Below are positions 44,421 through 55,060 of a stretch of DNA of 64,000 nt, piece after piece (the first letter of the stretch is position 1; every line of letters begins with the position of its first letter). Source of the stretch: Sphingomonas daechungensis (GTDB lineage: Bacteria; Pseudomonadota; Alphaproteobacteria; Sphingomonadales; Sphingomonadaceae); the NCBI RefSeq assembly GCF_014489495.1, contig NZ_CP060780.1, positions 372,001 to 436,000 on the forward strand, written 5' to 3'. Below the pieces are notes generated by a model. The model was not told the DNA's origin and made no database searches. It was given only the letters and a program-made list of their open reading frames with translations. A program made the translations under genes and the position numbers.

Positions 44421-47400
44421 CTAGCCACGCTCCGGTGCCGGCGGCGGCGGCGGAGGCGGAGGCGGCGGAACCGGGCACGCGTCGGTCGCCAGGATCACCG
44501 ATCCGTCGGAGCAGGTCTGCGTCGCCGGAGGTGGCGGCGGAGGCGGAGGCGGCGGCGGGGCGGAGGCGGCGGCGGTGCAACCGTATCTCCACCGAACCGG
44601 TACCGGGCGCCGAGGTAGTAGCGAGCATGCCCTTCCTGAGCGAAGAACAGCTGCTTCTTGCTGCGGCCGTAGACCCGGAGATCCTCACCAAGGACGTTCA
44701 CGCCTTCGAATGACACCGAGAAGTGATTGTTGAGCTCATATCCCAGTGAGAAATCGAGGGTTCCGTAAGGCTCGAAGTACCGCGGATTGCGGCTGCCGCC
44801 GTTGTTCACGGAAGCCAGGAACGTCCCGCGCCAATTGTATGCAACGCGGGCCGAGAAACCCCACTTTTCGAAGATACCGGTGATGTTTGCGCTGTCGCTA
44901 AGACCGGTCAGCGCGAACACGTTGGTCCCGGCGGAGAGCCGCGGTCGAAGTCCACGTCGCCGAACACCTTGGTCAGAGAGCCGGCGATACCGAAGCCGCT
45001 GTCCCCGAAGAAGTGCTGACCCTGGAGCTCGAAGCCGTAGATCTTGCCAGTCCGGTTGTTGATCGGCCGGGTGACCGCGAACGTGAAGAACGGATCGTTG
45101 GCATCCGGAACGACGTTCACCGCCGCGAGGACCTGGTCCACGAAGGCCTGGTTCAGTTGCTGCGTGGCCACGTTGTAGTTGGCCATGAACTGAGCGTCGG
45201 CCGCTGCAGTGCTGCCGCCGTTCTGGATCAGCAACGCAGTGTACGTGAACATGCTCACGTCGCTGACCGGCACGCCGAGCGAGCCGAGCTGACTGACGGC
45301 CAGTCCGGACCGGCTTCCCGCTGCGCCGGAGCTCGGGTCCCTAAGTCCGAACAGCTGTTCGTCGAAGGTGCCCTGCCCAACAAAGTTCTTCACGCTCTTG
45401 GCGAAGAAGCCTGCCGAGACATAGCTGGAGGGCGCGTAGTACCACTCGAGGCTGATATCGAGGTTGCTCGAAACCAGCGGCTTCAGGTCGGGATCACCGC
45501 CGTTGCCGGTTGCAACACCGCCAAGGAACGTCGGACGGTTCGGAGCATTGGCTGAAACCGACGCGAACAGGTTCCCGTAGTCAGGCCGTGCGAGCGTCTT
45601 GCTGAGCGAGACACGCGCGACGACCTTGTCCATCGGTTCGATCCGGAAATCGATCGACGGCAGGAAGTTCGTGTACTGTCCCTTCGACGTCAAACCGCTG
45701 ACGCTGGAGCTGACGACGCGGCTGAAGTCGTTGTCGCTGTCCCACTGGATGTACGCCGGGATGGCCTGGAGCGTGAAGGAATTGACCTTCGTGGTTTCCC
45801 ACCTGACGCCGCCGACGACGCTTGCCGGCCGACCGACAAAATCACCCTTCCAGCTAAGCTGGGCGTAGAGTGACGTGACCTTCTCCGTGACGCGATCGTA
45901 GTCATTGGCAGTGATGCCCACCGCGTTACCGGGTTGCGTCCCCGGGGTCAGCGGCTGGCCGTCCGCTGCATATGCTGGCGACAGGATCTCGTACATTTCG
46001 ACGGCATTGCCGCGGAACGCGACGTCTGCGCTCGTCGGGTTGAAGTGATCGAACTGGCAAGCGAGACAGAACTGGTGAACCAGGTTGCCGGTCAGCTGCT
46101 GGATGTCGCCGACTTGTCCGATACCCCAGTCACCGAGCTGCTGCTGGGTCTGGATACGAGTGCTCGTCATCCTCGAATTGATGCGAGCTCCGCCGACATC
46201 GAAGCGAGCGCCGCCTCCGAAGTCCCACCCGAGATCGGCGCGGAACTGGTTGACGCGGTGGGTCTGGCTCGTCGTCGCGGTACGCGCGATCTGCGTGCCC
46301 AAGTCGCCGATATCCAGGATACCATTGTTATTGCCGCGGTCGTCCGGCGTACCGGCGATGCCGTCGACACCAAGGCCGCTATCGTTCAGCGTCCAATCCT
46401 GAAGCGGGATGTCGCCGCTGTAGTCGACCGAGTGAGCGTCGACGACCGGGGCGCCCATGCCAACCAAAGTCGAGCTGGTCCCATTGGGAGCGTCCGGCGT
46501 TGTGCGGGACTTGGACGTATTGCCGTCCAGGTTAAGCGTCAGCCCATCGACGATTTCCCAGTTGGCATTCACGCCATAGCTGGTGAGCTTGGTCTTTAGC
46601 GCACGATAAACCTGTTCGAAGCCAATGTCCTTCGTCCCGTAGCCGACGCCTTCGTCGAGATAGATCGCGGTCGCTACCACCGGGTCGTTGTCGAAGGTCA
46701 CATTGTCGAACGGCCGGTTGAACCAGTTCGTCTGCTCGGCCCGTTCCTCACGCACTTTGTTCTGAGCGAACAGTGCATCTCCAGTGATGGTCAGAGTCTC
46801 GATCGGCTTGAACTGGACAACGCCGCTGACATTGATGCGCTCGCGGTTGAACTTCGAATAATCGTACCGGCTGTCGTTCGGGATGGCGACGAGCTGGTTC
46901 GGATCCGACGGCGCATTCTGGATCACCGTGCTCGGTCCGCGGCCCGGCATCGAGCTGAACGGAGCGATATTCCAGTCGTTGGAGATGGCGCCCGCCGCCT
47001 CATTCTTGCGCTTCTGATAGGCGCCGAAAATGCTGAAGCCGACCGTATCGGCATCGTTGGACCAGCCGATCACACCAGACGCTTCAGGCGTGACCTTAAA
47101 GCTCGAGAGACTGGTGTCCCACAGCGCCTTGCCGCCGACATTGCCCCACAGGCCCGTCCTTCCATCTTCGAGCGGACGTTGCGTGACGATGTCGATCGTG
47201 GCGCCGATGCCGCCCGACGGAATCGCCGCACGTCCGGTCTTGAAGACCTCGAGGCGAGACACGCCTTCGGAGGCGAGGTTCGAGAAGTCGAAGGAGCGGC
47301 TGGTCGCGCGACCGAAGTCACCGCCGTCCGTTCCGACCAGGTCGACCTGCGAGGTCGCCAGCTGGCGGCCGTTGACCGTCACCAGGTTGAACTGGGGACC

Positions 47401-47822
47401 GAAGCCGCGAACGGTGACAGTGGAGCCTTCGCCACCGCGACGCTCAATGGAGACGCCCGGAATGCGCTGGAGCGATTCGGCGAGGTTTGTATCCGGGAAC
47501 TTGCCGATTTCTTCGGCAGAAACGGCATCGACGACGCCGGTCGCGTTGCGCTTGATGTCGCGGGCGCGCTCGTACGAGGCGCGGACACCGGTAACGACGA
47601 TCTCGTTCGTTGCCGCATCGTCATCACCCGGCGGCGTGCCGGCTTCGGCCGGGTTGGCGGCACTATCAGCCGGAGGCGCTTCAGGGGTGGAAGGTTGTGT
47701 CTGGGCGTAGGCCGGAAATGCTACGGTGCACGTTGCGATGATCGATGCGCCAATCAGCAAGGAGCGGCGAACCGCCGAAACGCCCTGCTCGTCGGACGGA
47801 ATCCGACCCCAGTAACTGCCAT
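44421..47822 (-). CDS. TonB-dependent receptor, Xanthomonas/Caulobacter type, with Pro-rich C-terminal tail (three frameshifts)
   Basis: This outer-membrane active transporter has about 1134 residues. The best start is the ATG with AGGGGAGAG upstream. From there one base must be added near 47770 to enter the main frame at RRSLLIGASIIATCTVAFPA, a signal peptide. The plug domain has NEIVVTGVRASYERARDIKR, GKFPDTNLAESLQRIPGVSI and STVTVRGFGPQFNLVTVNGR, the pattern of the TIGR01782 group that often imports carbohydrates. Another base is missing near 44938 (DFDPRLSAGTNVFALTGL) and another near 44566. Unusually, the last barrel strand (YYLGARYRFGG) is followed by a tail of two poly-proline runs flanking a Cys-x11-Cys segment (TQTCSDGSVILATDACPV) that ends in APERG. 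Confidence 0.9.
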
Positions 47823-47867
47823 GTGTCTCTCCCCTGTATAGTCCGTTTCGCACCGCTAAGCCCCATT

Positions 47868-47881
47868 TGTTAGCGGTAACA
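47868..47881. promoter_or_regulatory. LacI-type operator, proximal site
   Basis: TGTTAGCGGTAACA is a 14-base near-perfect palindrome with the central CG typical of LacI-family operators. It lies 45 bases before the ATG of the TonB receptor gene. A matching site with perfect core lies 46 bases further upstream, centre to centre. Confidence 0.68.
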
Positions 47882-47913
47882 TCTCTCCACCTTATGTCGG
47901 CGCCTCAGAATCA

Positions 47914-47927
47914 CGTTAGCGCTAACA
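47914..47927. promoter_or_regulatory. LacI-type operator, distal site
   Basis: CGTTAGCGCTAACA contains the perfect 12-base palindrome GTTAGCGCTAAC, sharing the half-site TGTTAGC with the proximal site. Two such sites in front of a TonB receptor operon suggest control by a LacI-family sugar-responsive repressor. No LacI gene is in the window. Confidence 0.68.
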
Positions 47928-48233
47928 GAAGAGCCGGAGTTGTTTCACTTAAGTTAGAGTATTTCAAGAGGGGGCTTCGAGCCGTGACAACTTCTCACCG
48001 GAAGTGAACAAGTCGGGGCGTTGCGGTCCTGGCGACAATCCGTTGCTTTGGAGCGACAGGATGCTGTTTCGCCCGCTGCCGTTGGCGGCATGATTCGCGG
48101 TTGCCTTCCAAATCTTGAGATGCCATCAGCACTCGCGCCTGGCGTGCTCGCCAGGACATTGCCGCGATCGGATCATTCTTGCTTCGGACGCGGTTCGCCT
48201 CAACAGAATTGTTCGACGATTCTGGTCGGTTAA
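47928..48233. other. Intergenic gap of about 300 bases, no gene recognised
   Basis: Between the distal operator and tRNA-Cys I see no reading frame with a plausible start, ribosome site or family resemblance on either strand. The part nearest the operators (AACTTAAG-like, 47945-47970) is AT-rich and may hold promoter elements of the receptor operon. The remainder has ordinary composition, and part of it must contain the tRNA promoter. Confidence 0.5.
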
Positions 48234-48307
48234 GGCCCGATGGCGGAGTGGTTACGCAGAGGACTGCAAATCCTTGCACGCCGGTTCGATTCCGGCTCGG
48301 GCCTCCA
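48234..48307 (+). tRNA. tRNA-Cys (anticodon GCA)
   Basis: A complete 74-base cloverleaf is present. Acceptor arms GGCCCGA / TCGGGCC pair fully, the anticodon loop CTGCAAA exposes GCA, the T arm is GCCGG-TTCGATT-CCGGC, and the 3' CCA is encoded. It stands between two TonB-dependent receptor genes. Confidence 0.97.
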
Positions 48308-48347
48308 TCCTCATTCCCTTAATTCGGTTCGTCCGCCGTTGCGGCGA

Positions 48348-48467
48348 TCATGCGATGGCGAACGCAAGCAGCAGGAACAGGATGATGCCGATCGCGATGG
48401 CGGGGCCCGGTCGGAGACCCGCAAGGCCAAGTCGAGATTCGCGCCAGCCGTGGCGGTAAAGCAACAC
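48348..48467 (-). CDS. Possible 39-residue single-pass membrane protein
   Basis: A short minus-strand frame starting with GTG (or the next TTG) reads MLLYRHGWRESRLGLAGLRP and ends in a hydrophobic helix IAIGIILFLLLAFAIA before TGA. The positively charged N-terminal half and hydrophobic C-terminal half fit a tail-anchored or single-pass peptide. A stop codon directly precedes the GTG. The ribosome site (GGGG) is weak, so this is only a candidate. The rest of the gap to the next terminator shows nothing. Confidence 0.35.
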   Translation of the reverse strand: MLLYRHGWRESRLGLAGLRPGPAIAIGIILFLLLAFAIA

Positions 48468-48510
48468 TAGCCCCACATTAGCAGCGCGGCTGCAACCGGC
48501 AACGTCACGT

Positions 48511-48549
48511 CAAAAGGAAACGGCGCCCCATCCGGAAGATGGGACGCCG
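48511..48549 (-). terminator. Rho-independent terminator after the second TonB receptor gene
   Basis: On the minus strand, 25 bases after the receptor stop codon, a GC-rich stem CGGCGTCCCATC / GATGGGGCGCCG (one mismatch) with a TTCCG loop is followed by GTTTCCTTTTG. This fits a factor-independent terminator. Confidence 0.8.
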
Positions 48550-48573
48550 TCCTTAACTGCCGTGAGGCGTTCC

Positions 48574-51236
48574 TTAGAAAGCCAGGCTGAGCGTTCCCGA
48601 AATCGTGCGCGGAGCGCCGATCTGGACAAAGTTCGGGTTGCCGTAGCTGGTGCCGCTGAACGCCTGGTTCAGGCCACCGTTGAAACCGCCGACATAGAAT
48701 TCGTCGAACAGGTTGTAGACGTTGAGCTGGAAGTAGCTCTTTTCCAGGCCCTTGAGCATCGTCAGCTTCACGCGAGCGTCCAGGTTGACGAGCGTGTAGG
48801 CCGGCGCCTTGGACGGGAAGATCTCGACCGCCGAAGGGCTGCCGATCGTTCCCGAATAAGTCGGCAGGTTCGTGTCGAACACGTAGCGCGGACCGGTCCG
48901 CTTCACGGTCGCGCCCAGCTCGAAGATGCTGAAGCGGCCGACCGCCGATCCACCGAAGGAGTACTTTGGCGAACCCGATTCGTACTTGCCCTTGGTGAAG
49001 GCGCAGCTGCGAATAATGTCGGCTTGGGTCGCACCCGCCGGAACGTTGTCGCAGTCCGTCACCTGGTTCACGCCAGTGCCGAAGCGGCCAATCTGGATAT
49101 TGTCCTGGATCTTCGAGCGCATCCACGAACCGAACGCATAAAGCGTCAGCTCCTTCATCGGCTCGTAGGCGACAGAGCCGTCGATACCCCACTTATTCAC
49201 GCGGCCGAGGTTTCGGTACACGGTCTTGTCCAGTTCAGGATCGTAGGCGGAGGCCAGTCGATCGTTGAACTTCGTGTACCAGCCAGCGACCTGCGCCTGG
49301 ATCTTGGAGCTCGAGTAGCGAAGACCCGTGTCGAACGAGTCCGTCGTTTCCGGCGTCGGCTTGGCCTGTGCCGTGCCTTCGGGGAAGTAGAACGCGTTGT
49401 ACAGATTGTCCGTGCTCGGGACCGAGATGTTCTTCGTGTAGTTCGCGAAGGCCGAAATCGCGTTCGTGAAGTTGTACACGAGGCCCAGGTCTGGAAGGAA
49501 CTTGTGATACTTCAGGACCCGGTGACCCGGAGGCGAGAAGCCGGTGATGGCGCCCGTCGTCGGGTTGAAGGTGTACGGGTTGTTCGCCGCGATGACGGCG
49601 TCGAGGGCCGCATCCTGGCCGCTGCATTCCACGAAGCCGCTAGCCGACGAGGTGAAGCAGAAGTTCTCCAGGTCACGTTTGAAGTACGGCATGCTCGCGC
49701 CGAGCACTACCCGCAGCGGGCCGAACTGGCCGCGATACTGTGCCGCGAACTTGTTCAGGATGGCGTAGGACTGACGGTCACGCTTCTGGAGGTCGAAGCC
49801 TGACTTCACAGCGATCGGGTCGTTGACGGGAAATACGTCCACAGGCTCGCCATTCGACTTCACATATCCGACCTGACCGGTCTGGCGGTGGTTCGAATAG
49901 TCATGCGTGTATGTCGCGCGAACGATGTGATCCGGGTTGATCTCGTAGGCGAGGCCCGCAACCACCGCGTAACGCCGCGTGCGGGTCTGGCTTGGCGCGA
50001 GGACCGTCACCTGGTCGAGCACGTCGCCATCGCCGTTCAGGTCGACACCGTTCAGGTACGGGCTTCCGCCGAAGTAGCCGCCGACGCAGGTGATGTTCAC
50101 GTTCGGAGCCGCCGTCGAGCAGTTCGCACGGCCACCGGTCGGGTTGATGTCGTAACCAAATTCACGGGCGGTCGCCGTGCCGCCGCCATTGGCCTTGGTG
50201 TACTGGTAGCTCGGGTCGACCGTGAGGGTCAGCGCGTCGGTCAGCGAGAAACGCGAGTTGCCGCGGATGTTGACGCTGTTCGACGGGTTGTAGCGCCGAT
50301 CGAACTCGGTGCCGCAAGTGTTCGCCAGATCGGCGAGACCCGGGCGCGCGACGGCGGTCTGGCACGGGAAGTTGATGTCGTACTCGCGCTCGTCGTTGTT
50401 GCGCGGGAAGCGATTTCCGGTGCCCGAGCCAACCGTTCGGTTGGCGTCCCAGCGAAGCGGAAGCGAGCCGAAAAAGTTGTTGCGGTCCTGATTGTAGCGG
50501 CCAGCGATCGAGATGAAGTCGCCGTTGCTGCCGATCGGCTGATAGATTTTGGCGTTATACTGCTGGCGCTTCAGTTTGCCGTAGTTGTTGAAGGGGTTGT
50601 CGTAGCCCGACATGCTGGCGGCGACGAACGCGCGCGTGCCCCACTTGGTGAACTCACCCGTGTCGAACATGCCGAAGAAGCGGCGATAATCATATTCACC
50701 GAGCGAGATGTTCACCAGGCCGCCCGGCGTCGTCGAAGGCGTGCGCGTGCGCTGGTTGATCGTGCCACCGACAGCAGAGGCCGTCGGAGAGTCGACGTCG
50801 GTCGAGCCGAGGTTGACGTTGACCTGCTCGATCAGCTCCGGATCGATCGAGAAGTTCGAGTAGATGTTATAGTTGCCGCTGTCGTTCAGCTGGATTCCGT
50901 CAAGCGTGTAGCTAACGCGCGTCGAATCGAAGCCCCGCATGGTGAGCGTGCCGCCCGCGTTGCCGTAGGCATCGTTGTTCTGGAAGCTGACGCCCGGAAC
51001 GATGTTGATCGTGTCGAGGACCGTCTGGCCGGGCCGCTGCGGCTGATCATTTCCTGCGTGACGACGGCCTTGGCCTTGGTCGCGTCGGGAGTCTGGATGC
51101 CTCCGACGTCCTTGGTCCGGCTTCCGGTGACGACGATCGCTTCCTTGTCGAATTCGACCGAGCCGGTGGACTGGGCGTAGGCGGTGGCAGGCATGAACAA
51201 TGCCGCCGTGGTGCACAGCAGAAACGCTCTTTTCAC
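48574..51236 (-). CDS. TonB-dependent receptor (one frameshift)
   Basis: This is a second outer-membrane TonB-dependent transporter, about 887 residues. It starts with GTG, giving the signal peptide KRAFLLCTTAALFMPATAYA. The plug begins KEAIVVTGSRTKDVGGIQTP. One C is missing near 51043, and restoring it gives EMISRQRPGQTVLDTINIVP, which continues GVSFQNNDAYGNAGGTLTMR. The barrel ends with ISGTLSLAF, a terminal Phe as required for insertion by the BAM complex. Paired cysteines occur in extracellular-type loops (SSTAAPN... region and FCFTSSASGFVECSGQ). The ligand is unknown. It is followed by a terminator and appears monocistronic. Confidence 0.9.
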
Positions 51237-51403
51237 GTAAAACCCCGATGGTTGATTTAGATAACCCGGGAGAATCCCCGAGTGCGACCCCCGCCGCTAA
51301 GGGCCTTTAAGACGAGTCCGTGACAGCCGGAACCGCAAGAGTCCGGAATCCTGCGGACTGTGGCAGTTGCGCAACGAAACTGATCGAAAATTGATGAGAA
51401 TGA

Positions 51404-52074
51404 CTAGTTTGCTGCGTCGAGCTTACGTCCCAGCGACACAAACAGATACACCGCTGGTGGGACCAGGACGGCGGACAGGACGACCTTCGCCACCATCTGT
51501 CCCAGCAACAGCTCCGTGATCGGGAAGACTCCGTAAAACGCGACCGTGATGAATATCAGGGTGTCGACGATCTGACTGAGCACACTTGCGATCCCGGCGC
51601 GAAGCCAGAGCAGGCCCTTGCCTTCCCGCGCCTTGAGCCGGCTGAAGATGGTGACATTGAGGAGCGTCGAGATTCCGTAGGCAAGGATCCCACCGAGCCA
51701 TATCCGCGGGGTTCCGCCCATCACCGTTTCGAAAGCCGAAAGCCGGCGGGGTCCATCTCGGGCGAGGCCGGGACCCGAAGCACGATGATGCTGAGCGCGA
51801 GCGACACTAGCAGCGGAATAAAACCAATCAGCACCAGGCGGTTCGCTGTCTCCCGCCCGTGCAGCTCGGCGACCGCGCTAGAGGTGACGACCAGCAGCAG
51901 GAAGGCAAAGATTCCTGCTTCGACGGCAAGCGGACCGAGTGCGACCTGCTTGTTGCCGAGGACGCCGGCGATACAGACCATGCCGCCATAGAAGATGGCA
52001 TAGGCAAACAGCGACATTGGCATGGATCGGGCGGATTGCGGCGCGTCTGAGGCCGCCTGGACTTCGGTCGTCAT
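51404..52074 (-). CDS. yhhQ: Queuosine precursor transporter, YhhQ family (one frameshift)
   Basis: This inner-membrane protein of about 223 residues belongs to the YhhQ (QPTR) family, which imports the queuosine precursors preQ0 or preQ1 used for tRNA modification. Six or so helices are visible. Typical parts are FYGGMVCIAGVLGNKQVALG, SSAVAELHGRETANRLVLIG and, after repair, FRAFETVMGGTPRIWLGGIL, then LWLRAGIASVLSQIVDTLIF. One G is missing near 51741. It is transcribed away from the PfkB gene. Whether the cell also makes queuosine de novo cannot be judged here. Confidence 0.88.
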
Positions 52075-52155
52075 GGCCGCTGGCCTAGCTGCTTTGCGGC
52101 GAACTTCAAGAACGCCAATTGACCGAGCGGCTTAGCCCCCGCTACCCGACGCCCC

Positions 52156-53139
52156 GTGATTCCCGGAGCCCTGGACATTGTCGCGATCGGCGACGCGATC
52201 GTCGACGTGATCGCGACAGCGGAAGATTCGTTTCTGCAAGCGCACGGCTTGACCAAGGGATCGATGCAATTGCTGACGCCCGAGCAAGCGGATGCGCTGT
52301 ACGCCGCAATGGCCCGGCTCGCGAGATCAGCGGCGGCTCGGCGGCGAACAGCATGGCCGGTGTTGCGGCGCTGGGATTGAACGCCGGGTTCATCGGGCAG
52401 GTGGCTGACGACCAGCTCGGCGACATCTTCGCGCACGACATGAAGTCGCTGGGCGTGCGGTTCGAAACTCCGCCGATCGGCTATGGCCCGCCGACCGGCC
52501 GCTGCCTGATTATCGTCACGCCCGACGCGCAGCGGACGATGAACACATGCCCGGGAGCGAGTCATGAACTGACCCCCAGAGGCTGGACGAGCAAATGATC
52601 CGCTCGGCCTCGATCACCTTCCTGGAGGGATATCTTTGGGTCCGGAGCGCCCGCGCCACGCGATGCTCCGCGCCGCCCAGATGGCGCACGAAGCGGAGCG
52701 CACCGTCGCCTTCACATTGTCGGAAAGCCTGTGCATTCCGGGCCGCAAGGAAGGCGTGCTTGGAATGATCGAGGGCGGGATGATCGACGTGCTCTTCGCC
52801 AACGAGGACGAAGCTCTTCTGCTAGCGGGTGCGGGTGACCTCGACAGCGCGATCGCGAAGCTGTCGCCGCTGGTTTCGACCTTGATCGTGACGCGCGGAC
52901 CCGCCGGCGCGCTCGGAATGGAAGCCGGCCGTCGCGTCGAAGTCCCAGCGGCGCATGTCGAGAAGGTCGTTGACACGACCGGCGCTGGCGATCTCTTTGC
53001 CGCCGGTTTCCTTGCCGCTCGCTGCCGCGCCCGCCCGCTCCAGCGCTGCCTCGAAGCCGGTTCCCAGGCTGCCGCCGAGGTCATTTCGCACTTCGGCGCG
53101 CGTCCCGAAGCAAACCTCAAGGACTTGGTCCGGCTGTGA
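52156..53139 (+). CDS. PfkB family carbohydrate/adenosine kinase (three frameshifts)
   Basis: This kinase of about 328 residues phosphorylates a sugar or nucleoside; the sequence style and gene order suggest adenosine kinase. The GTG start leads to LDIVAIGDAIVDVIATAEDS. Bases are missing near 52319, 52568 and 52638, each at a G or C run. After repair it has EISGGSAANSMAGVAALGLN, SASITFLEGYLWGPERPRHA and the catalytic motif KVVDTTGAGDLFAAGFLAAR with its general-base Asp. Its stop overlaps the GTG of the LOG gene. With LOG and nupC downstream, a role in nucleoside recycling is plausible, but ribokinase-type substrates remain possible. Confidence 0.83.
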
Positions 53140-53712
53140 ACAATCTGAAGCGCCTCGCCGTCTACTGCGGTTCTGCCCGGGTACCGACCCCGACTTCGCG
53201 GACGCGACGCGGGCAACGGCGGCGGCGATGGTCAGCAACGGTGTCGAGCTCGTTTACGGGGGCGGCCGCCTTGGCCTCATGGGCCTTGTCGCAGACTCCG
53301 TGCTCGAGCTTGGCGGCAAGGTGTACGGCGTCATTCCCGATGCGCTGGTCGACCTGGAGGTCGCCCACACGGGGTGACCGAGCTCTATCGCGTGCCCAAC
53401 ATGCATGAGCGCAAGGCGAAGATGACCGACCTCGCCGACGCGTTCGTCGCCTTGCCGGGCGGGATCGGCACCTTCGACGAATTGTTCGAAGCGTGGAGCT
53501 GGAATGCGCTCGGCTATCACGCCAAGCCCTTCTGCCTGCTCAATGTCGCCGGCTTCTGGGACGGCATGATCCACTTCATTGACCATGCGACGGACAGCGG
53601 CTTCCTCTCGCAATCGCGTCGAAAGCAGCTTCTCGTCGCGCAGACGCCGGACGAGGCGCTCAATCTGCTGGACGAAGCCGCCGGACGCGCTACGCAAGGC
53701 ATGGTCTGGTAA
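53136..53712 (+). CDS. LOG family nucleoside-5'-monophosphate phosphoribohydrolase (two frameshifts)
   Basis: LOG proteins cleave the base from AMP or cytokinin nucleotides, releasing ribose-5-phosphate. The repaired protein has 192 residues, normal for the family. The start GTG overlaps the kinase stop. One base is missing near 53178 (CGSAPGTDPDFADATRAT) and one near 53373 (AHTGVTELYRVPNMHERKAK). Both signature motifs are present: LVYGGGRLGLMGLVADSVLE and FVALPGGIGTFDELFEAWSW, the latter being the conserved PGGxGTxxE. It works in the cytoplasm and lies between a probable adenosine kinase and a nucleoside transporter. Confidence 0.9.
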
Positions 53713-53730
53713 GCCCGGGGAGGGGCTACT

Positions 53731-54974
53731 TTGTTGAATCCGAAACTGATGAGCGTTGTCGGGATCCTTGCGATCCTTGCCATCGCGTTCCTGCTCTCGA
53801 CCAACCGCAAGGCGATCAAGATTCGAATCGTTGGCGCAGCGTTCGCGCTGCAGGCGGCGATTGCCTGGCTCGTCTTGTGGACGAGCTGGGGCCGCGCCGG
53901 AATCCAGTCACTGTCGAACGGCGTCGCCAACCTGCTCGGGTACGCCAACAAGGGCACCGAGTTCCTGTTCGGGCCGAGCGACCAGAACCCGCTCGCCCAC
54001 ACTTTCGCGATTGCGGCCCTCCCCGTGATCATCTTCTTCGCGAGCCTTGTCGCTATCCTCTACTATCTCGGCATCATGCAGCGGATCGTGCGCTGGGTCG
54101 GCGGAGCGATCGGCTGGGTCACCGGCATCAGCCGCGTCGAGTCCTTAAGCGCCGCGGCGAATATCTTCGTCGGCCAGTCGGAATCGCCGCTGGTGGTTCG
54201 ACCCTACCTCGCTGCCTTGCCGCCATCGCGCTTGTTCACGGTCATGTGCGTAGGCATGGCCGGCGTCGCAGGCACGATCCTCGCCGCTTACGCAAGCCTG
54301 CTCGGGCAAAGCTATCTGCCTTACCTTCTTGCCGCGGCCTTCATGTCGGCACCGGGCGGAATCCTGATGGCCAAGATGGTCATGCCGGACGATCCGAATG
54401 ACCCGTCCGAAGATGCCGATGTGGACGTCTCGGAAACGTTTGAGGAAGGCGTAAAGCCCGCCAACATCATCATGGCAGCAGCCCAAGGCGCGCAGACCGG
54501 CGTGAAGCTGGCCGTCGCGGTTGGTGCGATGGTGCTTGCGTTCGTCGCTCTCGTCGCGCTTGCCAACGGTCTGCTTGGCGGGCTCGGCAACATGGTCGGC
54601 ATTCCCGATCTCAGCTTCCAGCGGCTAGTGGGCTATATCTTCCAGCCGATCATGTTCCTGATCGGCGTGCCGTGGGATCAGGCCAATGCCGCCGGAGGCC
54701 TGTTCGGCACCAAGCTGGTGCTGAACGAATTCGTCGCTTTCATCGATCTCGGGCAAATGGGCGCTGAAGTGCTGAACGATCGCAGCCGGGCCATCGTGAC
54801 GTTTGCGCTGTGCGGCTTTGCCAATTTCAGCTCGATTGCCATCCAGATGGCGGTGACGGGCGGCCTCGCCCCAACCAACGTCCGGTGATCGCCAAGCTCG
54901 GGATTCGCGCCCTGTTGGCCGGTTCGCTCGCCAACCTTATGAGCGCGGCGCTTGCCAGCCTGATGCTTCCTTAA
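53731..54974 (+). CDS. nupC: Concentrative nucleoside transporter, NupC family (one frameshift)
   Basis: This inner-membrane symporter of about 414 residues imports nucleosides with H+ or Na+. The beginning [20 protein letters not shown] and the family motif [20 protein letters not shown], containing the GQSExP signature, identify it, as do [20 protein letters not shown] and [15 protein letters not shown]. One C is missing near 54880, and restoring it gives [20 protein letters not shown] and a normal end at LASLMLP. The start is one of two adjacent TTG codons after GGGGAGGGG. It follows the LOG gene by 18 bases. A palindromic repeat follows. Confidence 0.92.
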
Positions 54975-54980
54975 GTCCCT

Positions 54981-55044
54981 GTCATTGCGAGGAGCCGCAG
55001 GCGACGCGGCAATCCATGGATTGCTTCGCTTCGCTCGCAATGAC
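54981..55044. repeat. REP-like palindromic element of the GTCATTGCGAG family
   Basis: The element opens GTCATTGCGAGGAGC and closes GCTTCGCTCGCAATGAC, so its ends are inverted copies of each other, and an inner GGCAATCCATGGATTGC palindrome lies at its centre. It therefore folds into one long hairpin. I recall very similar short palindromes scattered through many alphaproteobacterial genomes. Here it separates nupC from the oxygenase gene and may serve as a transcript end or stabiliser. Confidence 0.75.
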
Positions 55045-55060
55045 GAGTAGAGAGTAAGAA

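Noticed and set aside
47995..48279. 94-codon minus-strand frame across tRNA-Cys
   Set aside because: It runs through the tRNA gene on the other strand and has no ribosome site or family resemblance.
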